DNA of 64,000 nt from CATQHS01 sp965203375 (GTDB taxonomy: Bacteria > Actinomycetota > Acidimicrobiia > Acidimicrobiales > Aldehydirespiratoraceae). A model generated the notes under the pieces. It worked only from the letters and a program-made list of their open reading frames with translations, was not told where the DNA came from and did not search any database. The stretch is taken from NCBI GenBank assembly GCA_965203375.1, contig OZ241886.1, forward strand, positions 3,534,001 to 3,598,000, read 5' to 3'. A program made the position numbers and the translations under genes. Shown here in pieces: positions 26,669 to 34,630 of the stretch (position 1 is its first letter; every line of letters starts with the position of its first letter).

Positions 26669-27189
26669 GCGTAACCGAACACAGCACGCTAACGTCTACT
26701 CAACCCTCATGGTGGACTTCAAGAGCCAGTCAAGAAATCTCAGAGACCATAACTAAATATACGATGCTTCAATCTGAACAACGTGAAATAGAACTCAAGG
26801 TATCGCCTATCCTCCGTAACCAACTATGGTTCCGTCGGGTAAAGAACCAACTTCAAGAATTTCTAATGCTCGAGAGCAATTGGAATGGTTATGGTGAAAA
26901 TCCCATCCACGAAGGGGCAGTCAAGAGAACAATTGCTGTTCTAAATACAGTTGTATGTGAAATGGCACCTCAACCTGATATAGTGCCTACATCTGAAGGC
27001 GGTGTTCAGATCGAGTGGGCATCAGGTGGCTTTGAGATCGAGGTGGAGATCCTGCCTACAGGACCAGCACAAGTATTCATTGTTGAACCGTCTGGACGAG
27101 AGCACGAATGTCTGGCTGGTTCTCATAGCGAAATTTGGGGAACACTAAGGAATATCATAGAAAGGGTAAGCCGCGAACCCATTGGCTGA
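26665..27189 (+). CDS. Second gene of TIGR04255 cassette, 174 aa, unknown
   Basis: A 174-residue protein. A helical N-terminal half is followed by LESNWNGYGENPIHEGAVKR (about 71-90), then a beta-rich section with IVPTSEGGVQIEWASGGFEIEVEI. The pattern LxxNWxxYG ... PxxxPTxxGGVQxEW recurs in unannotated proteins of variable genomic regions that I recall only as hypothetical. ATG 26665 overlaps the upstream stop by four nucleotides, and the stop (27187-27189) overlaps the next start. The two partners are therefore probably made in fixed ratio and may form a complex. Confidence 0.65.
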   Translation: MSVTEHSTLTSTQPSWWTSRASQEISETITKYTMLQSEQREIELKVSPILRNQLWFRRVKNQLQEFLMLESNWNGYGENPIHEGAVKRTIAVLNTVVCEMAPQPDIVPTSEGGVQIEWASGGFEIEVEILPTGPAQVFIVEPSGREHECLAGSHSEIWGTLRNIIERVSREPIG

Positions 27190-27532
27190 AGAATATCTAT
27201 CTGACAACGAGAAGTTATGGAGAAGAATACACAAAACCCATTTCCTCCAAGATGGGCGTGTGTCATCTGCTGCCTTCTCTGACGATCAGTTGTCAGTTGA
27301 CATAGCAAGTATTCAACAAGATATGTCGATCACACTATCCAACGGTATCGGGGTTGCCGAATTCAAATGCTCTATAGCTCGAGAGCTGGATCAACAGGTT
27401 GTCCCTGATCCTCTAGACGACAACCCTGCACACGCTCTCGTTAAGGGTGTCAAGACGAAGAGCACCCGGAGGAAGCTGCGTGACGCGGCACGCTTCCGAT
27501 CTAGAGAGCTGATCTTGCGAGACAGCCGTTGA
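27182..27532 (+). CDS. Third gene of TIGR04255 cassette, 116 aa, unknown
   Basis: A 116-residue protein from TTG 27182, overlapping the previous gene by 8 nt. It shows LWRRIHKTHFLQDGRVSSAAF near the N-terminus, then GVAEFKCSIAREL and DDNPAHALVKGVKT with a basic C-terminal tail (STRRKLRDAARFRSREL). The RPSSAAF-like and NPAHALV motifs look conserved and may be catalytic or binding sites, but I know of no assigned function. No membrane segment or signal peptide. The 147-nt gap after it carries no gene. Confidence 0.65.
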   Translation: MAEEYLSDNEKLWRRIHKTHFLQDGRVSSAAFSDDQLSVDIASIQQDMSITLSNGIGVAEFKCSIARELDQQVVPDPLDDNPAHALVKGVKTKSTRRKLRDAARFRSRELILRDSR

Positions 27533-27679
27533 AGAAGGCAATGGTTGAGGGGTGACAGCAGTTGAGGCAGGAAGACAAACATGCTTCGTTGTGATTCGGG
27601 AGAACGGGGGAAGTTTGACTCGCCCGCCAGTTCAGCTACGGTTCGGGGCTTCAACCCGCAAACCCGAAGGGGGAAACTG

Positions 27680-28048
27680 ATGGCAGCACCGAATCTGGGC
27701 AGCATTCTGGTCGGGTCGTCGCAGGTCGACGCCATGAAGGACTGGTACCGGGCCTGCTTCGGGCCCGAGGAGAACGAGATGGGGGCCTTCGCTTTCGGCG
27801 GCGTCCAGCTCTTCATAGAGGAGCACAGCGAGGTGTCGGGGCCCAACCAGGACAGCCACCGCATGATCTTGAACCTCGACGTCGGCGACTGCCGCGGCCT
27901 CGAGGCCCATCTCAAGGGCCAGGGCGTCACCTGGGTCCGGGAAGTCGAGCAGATGCCCTTCGGGCTCATCGGCACCGTGTCCGACCCCGACGGCAACCTG
28001 GTGCAGGTGATCGAGTGGGGCGCCGCCCCCGACGAGGGCCACGGCTGA
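27680..28048 (+). CDS. VOC family protein
   Basis: A 122-residue single-domain VOC protein (LGSILVGSSQVDAMKDWYR; ends IGTVSDPDGNLVQVIEWG). ATG 27680 is preceded by AAGGGGGAAACTG. It is GC-rich like the background, which marks the end of the transferred cassette. A solute-binding protein starts 39 nt later. No substrate can be inferred. Confidence 0.85.
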   Translation: MAAPNLGSILVGSSQVDAMKDWYRACFGPEENEMGAFAFGGVQLFIEEHSEVSGPNQDSHRMILNLDVGDCRGLEAHLKGQGVTWVREVEQMPFGLIGTVSDPDGNLVQVIEWGAAPDEGHG

Positions 28049-28055
28049 GCCACCC

Positions 28056-28100
28056 GGCGTGAACCGAACGGGAAACCCCACAACGGCATGAACCGAACGG
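28056..28100 (+). repeat. Duplicated start-codon module before the solute-binding-protein gene
   Basis: GGCGTGAACCGAACGG at 28056-28071 recurs as GGCATGAACCGAACGG at 28085-28100 (15 of 16 identical). The second copy contains the real ATG (28088) and first codons. The first carries a GTG at 28059 followed by the same codons, 29 nt upstream. Similar start-module duplications occur at 30640-30738 and 55578-55704. Confidence 0.75.
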
Positions 28101-29344
28101 TTTTGCTGCTGGGCCGCATCTCGGTGGCCGTCGGCCTCGCGGGGATGGTCGGCCTCTCGGCCGCGGCCGTGTTCCGAGGGGGCGACAGCCAGGCCGAGAC
28201 CGGCACCGCGGCGGCCCCGGCCCCTCCCACCACGGCTGCGGCCACCACGCCTCCTACCACCACGGAGGCCCCCGCCGGTCCCGCCGGCGCCCCGGGCACG
28301 GATCTGTCCGGGGTGTGCCCCGACCCGCTGGTGGTCCAGACCGACTGGTTCCCCGAGTCCGAGCACGGCGCCATGTACGAGCTGTTGGGCGCGGATTACG
28401 TCGTCGACGCCGAGAACAAGGTCGTGCGAGGGTCGATGACGCTGGACGGCCAAGACCTGGGCATCGATTGGGAAGTGCGAACCGGCGGCCCGGCCATCGG
28501 CTTCTCGCCCCCGTCCCAGTGGATGGTCGCCGACGACTCCATCCACTTCGGGTACGCGGCCACCGATCAGCAAATCGAAAACTGGAATGAGGCCCCGCTG
28601 ATCTCGGTGGTGGCCACGCTGGAGATCAACCCGCAGATGATCATGTGGGACCCGGAGACCTACCCCGACATCGAGACCATCGCCGACATCGGAGAGGCCG
28701 GCATCACCGTCAACGTGTTCGGCGGATGGACCTTCCCGGAGGTTCTGATCGGCCAGGGGATCTGGTCCCGCGACCAAGTCGATCCCTCCTACAACGGCTC
28801 GCCCACCCGGTTCGTGGACGAGGGGGGCGCCATCGCCCAGCAGGGCTTCGCCTCCTCGGAGCCCTACACCTACGAGGAGGTCCTCGAGGAGTGGGGCAAG
28901 CCGGTGTCCTTCGATCTCCTCCACGACACCGGGTTCCAGGTTTACGCCCAGACCCTGGGCATCCGGCCCGGCGACCTTGAGGAGCTGCGGCCCTGCCTGG
29001 AGAGGGTGGTCCCGATCGTCCAGCGGGCGGTGGTGAGCTACATCACCGACCCGCAGCGGGCCAACGCCATCATCGTGGACGCGGTGGAGCAGTTCGAGGA
29101 CCTCTGGGTGTACGCGTCCGGGAACGCCGACTACGGAGTGCGGACCATGCGAGAGTTGGAATTGGTCGGCAACGGCCCCGACGACATCGTGGGCAACATG
29201 GAAGAGGCTCGGATCGCAAAGGTGATCAGCGACATGCACTCCGCGAATGAGATGAGCGTGACGGTGGACTGGGAGATTCCGGAGGACCTGACCGCCGATC
29301 AGCTCTTCACCAATGAGTTCATAGACCCCTCCATCGGCTTCTGA
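28088..29344 (+). CDS. ABC-type substrate-binding protein (glycine betaine/NMT1-like fold)
   Basis: A 418-residue exported protein. A hydrophobic N-terminal segment (residues 5-28) is followed by a Pro/Thr/Ala-rich linker (about 36-70) and a periplasmic-binding-protein-like domain (PLVVQTDWFPESEHGAMYEL; YPDIETIADIG; TLGIRPGDLEELRPCLERVVP). It looks like the type that binds thiamine precursors, taurine or betaine-like ligands. The hydrophobic segment lacks a lipobox, so it may be membrane-anchored. No permease or ATPase gene is adjacent, making it an orphan component. Confidence 0.75.
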   Translation: MNRTVLLLGRISVAVGLAGMVGLSAAAVFRGGDSQAETGTAAAPAPPTTAAATTPPTTTEAPAGPAGAPGTDLSGVCPDPLVVQTDWFPESEHGAMYELLGADYVVDAENKVVRGSMTLDGQDLGIDWEVRTGGPAIGFSPPSQWMVADDSIHFGYAATDQQIENWNEAPLISVVATLEINPQMIMWDPETYPDIETIADIGEAGITVNVFGGWTFPEVLIGQGIWSRDQVDPSYNGSPTRFVDEGGAIAQQGFASSEPYTYEEVLEEWGKPVSFDLLHDTGFQVYAQTLGIRPGDLEELRPCLERVVPIVQRAVVSYITDPQRANAIIVDAVEQFEDLWVYASGNADYGVRTMRELELVGNGPDDIVGNMEEARIAKVISDMHSANEMSVTVDWEIPEDLTADQLFTNEFIDPSIGF

Positions 29345-29407
29345 CCCGACCGGGCGGGGTGAACGGGACCGGCGGCTGAAGGCGGGGATCGAGATCGGGG
29401 AACCGAG

Positions 29408-30583
29408 ATGAGGCCTGACCTCGCCGCCCGAGGAGCAGCGGCCGCGCTGGCGGTCGGAGTTCTCGCCTCCGGCTGCGGGGAAGGCGGCGCCCCGTCGCCG
29501 GCGCCGGTGGCGGAACCCGACGCCGACGCGCCCGCCGAGACCGCGGCCGCCCCCGTCGCCGCCATCCCGATGCCTGAGCTGCTCAGCTCCTTCAGCGGCC
29601 GCTACGCCGACGCCGAGGAGGTGGGGTTCCCGACCAGGATCGGGTGCCTGCTCCGGCCCGGCGACCGGTACGACTACCGAACCAGCCTGTCGATCACCCT
29701 GCGGCAGACCGAAGACCTGGCCCGGCCGGACGTAGTGACCACGACCCGGCTGGACATGGACCTGGAGTCCGTCGTGGAGGTCGTAGCCCCGGGGGATTCC
29801 GAGGCGAGCGCCGCGCTCGTCGTCGTCTACACGTCCCGCATAACCGGGCTGGACACCGACGGCCCGTCGGCTTCCGGCCTGTCCGCCGCAGACCTGCCCG
29901 TGGTGACGTCGAGGTTCCCGGCCATGGGCAGCGAGTGCATAGCCAGCCACCCGCAGCCCGAACCCCAGGAAGGCCCCGACCTGACCGAGATCATGAGCGA
30001 TCTGGGAATGCGGTTCGCCGCGGATCAGATCGCGGTGCCGCCGCCGCTGAGATACGGATTCCCGCCCATCGACATCGACCTGTCCGGGCCGCGCGGACGC
30101 TGGACCCTGCCCCGCCGCCCGAGCCGCCCGAACATCGCCGGCTGGCCCGGCGAGCAGAGGCTCCCGGCACTGGAGATCGGCTTCGAGACCTCGGGCTTCG
30201 AGGAGGGGCCGTCCGGCCAAATTCTCACGGCCGGCTATGAGACGGTGACGCCGGCCAGCCTGGTCGTGAACGTGGCCGAGCAGCAGCGGGGGGATCAGAT
30301 CGACCAGGACGCCGAATGGATGGTGCTGCAGTCCTATAGGGACGGCCGCCTCCGGGGCGATGCGGGGTTCTTGGTGGCCCCGGCGCCCGGCGGTCGCATC
30401 CAGGCCGTGCCCAGCCGGATCGAAGAGACCTACACGGCGTCGGTGGAGTTGACCCGGCGCACGCCGCAGGCGGCGGGGGCCCTGGTGGACACGCCCAGCC
30501 AGGACATGAGGGCCGCGGCAGACTGGGTGGTGGAGGCCACCACGGTCATGGCGGGGATGCGGGCCGCCGACGATGACGAGTAG
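29408..30583 (+). CDS. Putative lipoprotein, unknown function
   Basis: A 391-residue protein with a lipoprotein signal: Arg-containing start, hydrophobic stretch, lipobox LASGC with the Cys near 24, then a Pro/Ala-rich linker. The mature part has beta-rich stretches (TTRLDMDLESVVEVV; LPALEIGFETSGFE) but no family I can name. It follows the solute-binding protein by 63 nt on the same strand, so joint expression is plausible. A role at the cell envelope is inferred from the signal only. Confidence 0.7.
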   Translation: MRPDLAARGAAAALAVGVLASGCGEGGAPSPAPVAEPDADAPAETAAAPVAAIPMPELLSSFSGRYADAEEVGFPTRIGCLLRPGDRYDYRTSLSITLRQTEDLARPDVVTTTRLDMDLESVVEVVAPGDSEASAALVVVYTSRITGLDTDGPSASGLSAADLPVVTSRFPAMGSECIASHPQPEPQEGPDLTEIMSDLGMRFAADQIAVPPPLRYGFPPIDIDLSGPRGRWTLPRRPSRPNIAGWPGEQRLPALEIGFETSGFEEGPSGQILTAGYETVTPASLVVNVAEQQRGDQIDQDAEWMVLQSYRDGRLRGDAGFLVAPAPGGRIQAVPSRIEETYTASVELTRRTPQAAGALVDTPSQDMRAAADWVVEATTVMAGMRAADDDE

Positions 30584-30639
30584 CCGAGCCCGCGGCCCCC
30601 GGCGGCCCGCCGAGGCCGGCGATCCGATTGGCCGAAGCG

Positions 30640-30738
30640 ATGAAGACGACACTGCCCGGGAGGCGCAGATGAAAGCGGCACAAGCCCGGAGGCACAGATT
30701 ATGAAGGCGACACAGCCCGGGAGGCGCAGATGAAAGCG
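30640..30738 (+). repeat. Iterated RBS-start module (three tandem units before the MDR gene)
   Basis: ATG-AAR-start units begin at 30640, 30669, 30701 and 30730; the last is the real gene start. Each preceding unit ends in a GGGAGGCGCAG-like ribosome-binding stretch. 30654-30677 and 30715-30738 are identical over 24 nt. Unit lengths are 29, 32 and 29, so the ATGs lie in different frames. Confidence 0.8.
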
Positions 30739-31776
30739 ATGCTCTACCACCGCACCGGCGGGCCGGAGGTGCTCGAGCACACCGACGTGCCCGACCCGGT
30801 CCCCGGAGCAGGCGACGTGGTGGTGGACGTGGCCGCCGCCGCCCTGAACCGCCTCGACGTGCTGCAGCGCCACGGCTGGTACCACATGCCGGGCTTCGCC
30901 TTCCCCCACATCGCGGGCATGGACATCGCCGGCGTCGTGGCCGCGGTGGGCGGCGCCGTCGCCGAGTGGCAGCCGGGCGACCGGGTGGTGGTGGACCCGT
31001 CCATGGCCGGGGTGCGCGACGACTCGAAGCTGGCCGGCATGGGCGACCTCTACGGGGAGCTGGGCATCCTGGGCGGCACCCTCGACGGGGGCTACGCCGA
31101 GAAGTGCCTGGTCCCGGCCACGCACTGCTACCGGGTGCCCGAGCATGTGTCGATGGAGGAGGCGGCCACCTTCCCAACGGTGTGGCTGACCGCGGGCCAC
31201 GCCCTGTTCGCCACCGGCAGCCTGGCCGCGGGCGAGACGGTGATGATCCACGCCGCCGGGTCGGGGGTGTCGGTGGCCGGCATCCAGCTCGCCAAGCACG
31301 CCGGGGCGGTGGTGCTGGCCACCGCCGGCACCGACGCCAAGTGCGAGCGGGCGCTGGAGATCGGCGCCGACCACGTTCTCAACAACCGCACCGGCGACGT
31401 GACCGCCTGGGCCATGGAGGTCACCGGGGGCCGGGGCGTCGACATGGTGTTCGACCACGTGGGCACGGCCCTGTTCCCCCAGTCGCTGTTCTCGCTGGCC
31501 ATCAGGGGACGGCTGGTCAACTGCGGCAACGCCTCCGGCGACGAGGCGGCCATCGCCTCGCTGGGCCATCTGTTCCACAACGGCCTGTCCATCATCGGGT
31601 CCGACCCCTACCGGCCCGACGAGATGGGCCCGCTGTGGGACACCTTCTGCGCCGGCCTCGCCTCCGGCGAGATGCGGGCCGTCATCGACTCGCAGTACCC
31701 CCTGGCCGAGGCGGGCACCGCCCAGCAGAAGATGCTCGACAGCGACTTCTTCGGCAAGATCCTCCTGCGCCCGTAG
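30730..31776 (+). CDS. Zinc-binding dehydrogenase / quinone oxidoreductase-like (MDR)
   Basis: A 348-residue MDR-superfamily oxidoreductase. It has GHALFATGSLAAGETVMIHAA at about 157-177, a Rossmann motif AAGSGVSVAGIQLAK, and VDMVFDHVGTALF near 238. It lacks the four-cysteine structural-zinc cluster, which places it nearer the quinone-oxidoreductase branch than the alcohol dehydrogenases. The ATG at 30730 directly follows GGGAGGCGCAG. The gene is preceded by the tandem start modules described separately. NADPH-dependent reduction of an enone or quinone is likely; the substrate is unknown. Confidence 0.85.
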   Translation: MKAMLYHRTGGPEVLEHTDVPDPVPGAGDVVVDVAAAALNRLDVLQRHGWYHMPGFAFPHIAGMDIAGVVAAVGGAVAEWQPGDRVVVDPSMAGVRDDSKLAGMGDLYGELGILGGTLDGGYAEKCLVPATHCYRVPEHVSMEEAATFPTVWLTAGHALFATGSLAAGETVMIHAAGSGVSVAGIQLAKHAGAVVLATAGTDAKCERALEIGADHVLNNRTGDVTAWAMEVTGGRGVDMVFDHVGTALFPQSLFSLAIRGRLVNCGNASGDEAAIASLGHLFHNGLSIIGSDPYRPDEMGPLWDTFCAGLASGEMRAVIDSQYPLAEAGTAQQKMLDSDFFGKILLRP

Positions 31777-31896
31777 AACGGCGCCCGAGGAGGCCGCGCC
31801 TGCACAGCAGCCCCCGCCGCAACCGACACCCCCGCCCCCCGACACCCCCAGCCCCAACCGTGACCCCGGCCGCAACCCGAGCCAGGTGACAGGACT

Positions 31897-33108
31897 TTGA
31901 GCCAGCCGCGCGATCCGCCTTACCCGGAGCTGAAGAAGACCCACACCATGGCCCGGACGGGCCGGCCCTGGACCGACCGCAGGCCTCCGGCGTCGGCGCC
32001 GGTGTGGGCCGCCATCGAGGGCCTGGGCCGGTACTACGCGCTGGCGGCCGCCCTCGAACTCGGCGTGTTCGACGCCCTGGCCGCCGCCGGCGAAGGCCAC
32101 GGCGCTGGTCAAAGCCCCGGCACCCAGACCGCAGCCGGCCCAGGCCCCGGCACCGCTGCTGGTCTCGGCGGCGCCGCAGCCGCGACCGACGATGACGAAG
32201 GCCCCGGCGCCGTCACCGCCGACGGCTTGGCCCGCAGGCTGGGGGCGTCGGCGCCGCATCTGGAGGCGCTGCTCGACTCGATTGCGGCCATGGGCCTGCT
32301 GGAGCGGACCGGCGGCGCCTACCGGCTCAACGACGCGGCCCGGCGCTACCTCACCGGCGACGGCCCGGCCTCGATGGCCGGACTGGTGCCGGTGGCCCCC
32401 GGCCCCATCGGAAACTGGGCCCGCCTGGCCGACACCGTCCGGACCGGCCGCCCCGCCGCCCCCATCGACGACGACCCCGCCGCCTTCTACCGGCCGCTGG
32501 TCGAAGGCACCTTCGCCACCATGCGGCGCTGCGCCGCCCGGGCCGACCTCAAGATCGGCTACAGCCGCCTGGCCGCGCCCCGCATCCTCGACCTCGGGGC
32601 GGGCGGCGCCCCTTGGTCGATCGCCATGCTCGAGGCCTGCGGCGACGGGCGGGCCGTGGTCAACGACCTCGACGGGGTGATCGACCTCGCCCGAGCCAAG
32701 GCGGCCGAGCACGGCGTGGCCGACCGCTGCGAGTTCCGCCCCGGCGACTTCGGCGCCATCGACATCGAGGACGGCCGCTACGACATCGTCGTGCTGGGCC
32801 ACGTCTGCCGCACCGAGGGCCCCGACGGCGCCCGCCGCCTCATCGGGCGGGCCCACGCCGCGCTGCGGCCGGAGGGGCGGGTGGTGCTGGCCGACTATTT
32901 CGTCGATCAGCTCAAGTCCAACCCCCACGCCGTGCTCATGGGGCTGACCATGATGGCCAGCACCGTCAACGGATTCCCCATCACCAGCCAGCAGGCCGCG
33001 GCCTGGCTGAGCGAGGCCGGGTTCGAGGCCGTCCGCCTCATCGAGCCCATCGGCTTCCAGCTCGCCTACGTGGCCGCCAAGCCCCGGGCCCGCCGGGATG
33101 GGCCATAG
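31897..33108 (+). CDS. Class I SAM methyltransferase with N-terminal winged helix (O-methyltransferase-like)
   Basis: A 403-residue protein from TTG 31897; an ATG at 31948 is an alternative. The N-terminal dimerisation/winged-helix part (LARRLGASAPHLEALLDSIAAMGLLER) is interrupted by an Ala/Pro/Gly-rich insert at about 68-105. The SAM-binding motif ILDLGAGGAPWS lies near 229, and VVLGHVCRTEGPDGARRLI is typical of plant/bacterial-type O-methyltransferases. The gap 31777-31896 before it is a C-rich, repetitive stretch without a gene. It may modify a natural product or a small acid; nothing specifies the substrate. Confidence 0.78.
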   Translation: MSQPRDPPYPELKKTHTMARTGRPWTDRRPPASAPVWAAIEGLGRYYALAAALELGVFDALAAAGEGHGAGQSPGTQTAAGPGPGTAAGLGGAAAATDDDEGPGAVTADGLARRLGASAPHLEALLDSIAAMGLLERTGGAYRLNDAARRYLTGDGPASMAGLVPVAPGPIGNWARLADTVRTGRPAAPIDDDPAAFYRPLVEGTFATMRRCAARADLKIGYSRLAAPRILDLGAGGAPWSIAMLEACGDGRAVVNDLDGVIDLARAKAAEHGVADRCEFRPGDFGAIDIEDGRYDIVVLGHVCRTEGPDGARRLIGRAHAALRPEGRVVLADYFVDQLKSNPHAVLMGLTMMASTVNGFPITSQQAAAWLSEAGFEAVRLIEPIGFQLAYVAAKPRARRDGP

Positions 33109-33120
33109 TGGGCGCCGGCG

Positions 33121-33190
33121 GACAGGCGCCGGCGCCGCAAACCCGCACCGGCTGGGACAGGCAACAGGCCGCGCAAACCCGCAACCGCTA
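33121..33190 (+). repeat. Imperfect tandem repeat (two units of about 34 nt) before an amidohydrolase gene
   Basis: Two units starting GACAGGC at 33121 and 33156 share CGCAAACCCGCAMC-type ends; they are similar, not identical. They lie between the methyltransferase stop and the GGAG ribosome-binding site of the next gene. Confidence 0.55.
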
Positions 33191-33201
33191 GGAGCCGAAC
33201 C

Positions 33202-34590
33202 ATGACCGAGCGCATCGACACCCTCGTCAAGGGCTGGTACGTCGTCACCATGAACGAGACCCGAGACATCATCCGCCACGGGGCGGTGGCCATGCGGGGC
33301 GGTGAGATCGTGGCCGTGGGCAAGGCGTCGGAGCTGGAGGCGGCCTATGAGGCGGCCGAGACGGTGGGCGGCGACCGCTTCGTGGTGACCCCCGGACTGG
33401 TCAACACCCACATCCACATCACCGGCGAGCCGCTGACCCGGGGATACGTCCCCGACGACACGCCCTTCGAGGAGAACGTCTTCCAGTGGCTGTGCCCCCT
33501 GTACTCGGTGTACACCGCGGCCGAGGAGCGCCTGTCGGCCCAGTTGGCGTCGGTGGAGATGCTCAAGTCGGGCACCACCGCCTTCCTGGAGGCCGGCACC
33601 ATCCGCTTCACCGACGAGGTGATGGACGGCCTGGTGGAGGTGGGCATCCGGGGGCGCATCGGCAAGTGGATCTGGGACCTGCCCCCCGAGCCCGACGTGT
33701 ACCGGTCCGACACCGACGCGGCCATCACCGCCCTCAACGACACCATCGAGCGGTTCGACGGGGCGGCGGGCGGGCGGCTCGGGGCCTGGTCGATGGTGGT
33801 GGGCCACACCACCTGCTCGGACCCGCTGTGGCGGGCGGCCCGGGAGGCGGCCGACCATCACGGGGTGGGCCTGAACTTCCACATGAGCCCGGCCCGGCTC
33901 GACCCCGACGGCTTCATGGCCGAGTTCGGTCAGCGGCCCATGATCCACCTCGGCGAGCTGGGCGTGCTCGGCCCCGACACGGCCATGACCCACTGCGTGC
34001 ATGTGGACGACCGGGAGATCGACGTGATGGCCCAGTCGGGCTGCTCGGTGGAGCACTGCCCCACCACCGCCCTGAAGGTGAGCTACGGGATCACCCAGAT
34101 CGGCAAGATCCCCGAGATGGTCATGCGGGGCATCAACGTGAGCATCGGCATCGACGGCAACAACGCCTCCAACTACGCCGACATGCACCGGGCCGCCTAC
34201 CTGGTGGCCGGGCTGTTCAAGGATGCCCGCATGGACCCGCAGATGTTCCCGGCCGAGAAGGCCTACGAGATGGCCACCCTGGGCGGGGCCCGCACCATGG
34301 GCATGGAGGACCAGATCGGCTCGCTGGCGCCGGGCAAGAAGGCCGACGTGGTGCTGCACGACACCGACCGGCCCGAGTGGCGGCCGCTGCTCAACGTGAT
34401 GAACCAGCTCGTGTGGTCGGCCGACGGCCGGGGGGTTCACACCGTGTTCGTGGACGGGGCCAAGGTGGTGGACTCCGGCCGGATGACCACGGTGGACGAG
34501 GAAACGCTGTACGCCCGCTGCCAGGAGGCGGGCGAGTCCATCACCGCCCGGTCCGGCCTGCCCGACAAGGCCAAGTTCCCGGTCCTGTAG
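33202..34590 (+). CDS. Amidohydrolase family protein (TRZ/ATZ-like)
   Basis: A 462-residue metal-dependent hydrolase of the amidohydrolase superfamily. The metal-binding HxH appears in TPGLVNTHIHITGE near 66-73, further His in VGHTTCSD near 201 and THCVHVDDRE near 262, and an Asp in IGIDGNNASN near 317. ATG 33202 follows TAGGAGCCGAACC. It resembles chlorohydrolase/deaminase types that act on nitrogen heterocycles or amidated substrates. An LLM oxidoreductase follows 40 nt later, fitting a degradative pair. A distinct homologue is at 51629-53020. Confidence 0.87.
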   Translation: MTERIDTLVKGWYVVTMNETRDIIRHGAVAMRGGEIVAVGKASELEAAYEAAETVGGDRFVVTPGLVNTHIHITGEPLTRGYVPDDTPFEENVFQWLCPLYSVYTAAEERLSAQLASVEMLKSGTTAFLEAGTIRFTDEVMDGLVEVGIRGRIGKWIWDLPPEPDVYRSDTDAAITALNDTIERFDGAAGGRLGAWSMVVGHTTCSDPLWRAAREAADHHGVGLNFHMSPARLDPDGFMAEFGQRPMIHLGELGVLGPDTAMTHCVHVDDREIDVMAQSGCSVEHCPTTALKVSYGITQIGKIPEMVMRGINVSIGIDGNNASNYADMHRAAYLVAGLFKDARMDPQMFPAEKAYEMATLGGARTMGMEDQIGSLAPGKKADVVLHDTDRPEWRPLLNVMNQLVWSADGRGVHTVFVDGAKVVDSGRMTTVDEETLYARCQEAGESITARSGLPDKAKFPVL

Positions 34591-34630
34591 CCCTCCGCCT
34601 GTAGCTACCCATGCCCTCCGCCGCCGTCCC

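Noticed and set aside
27632..31177. Long minus-strand open frame of 1181 codons
   Set aside because: Antisense to the VOC, solute-binding, lipoprotein and MDR genes, with low-complexity His/Gly/Arg-rich composition typical of a shadow frame.
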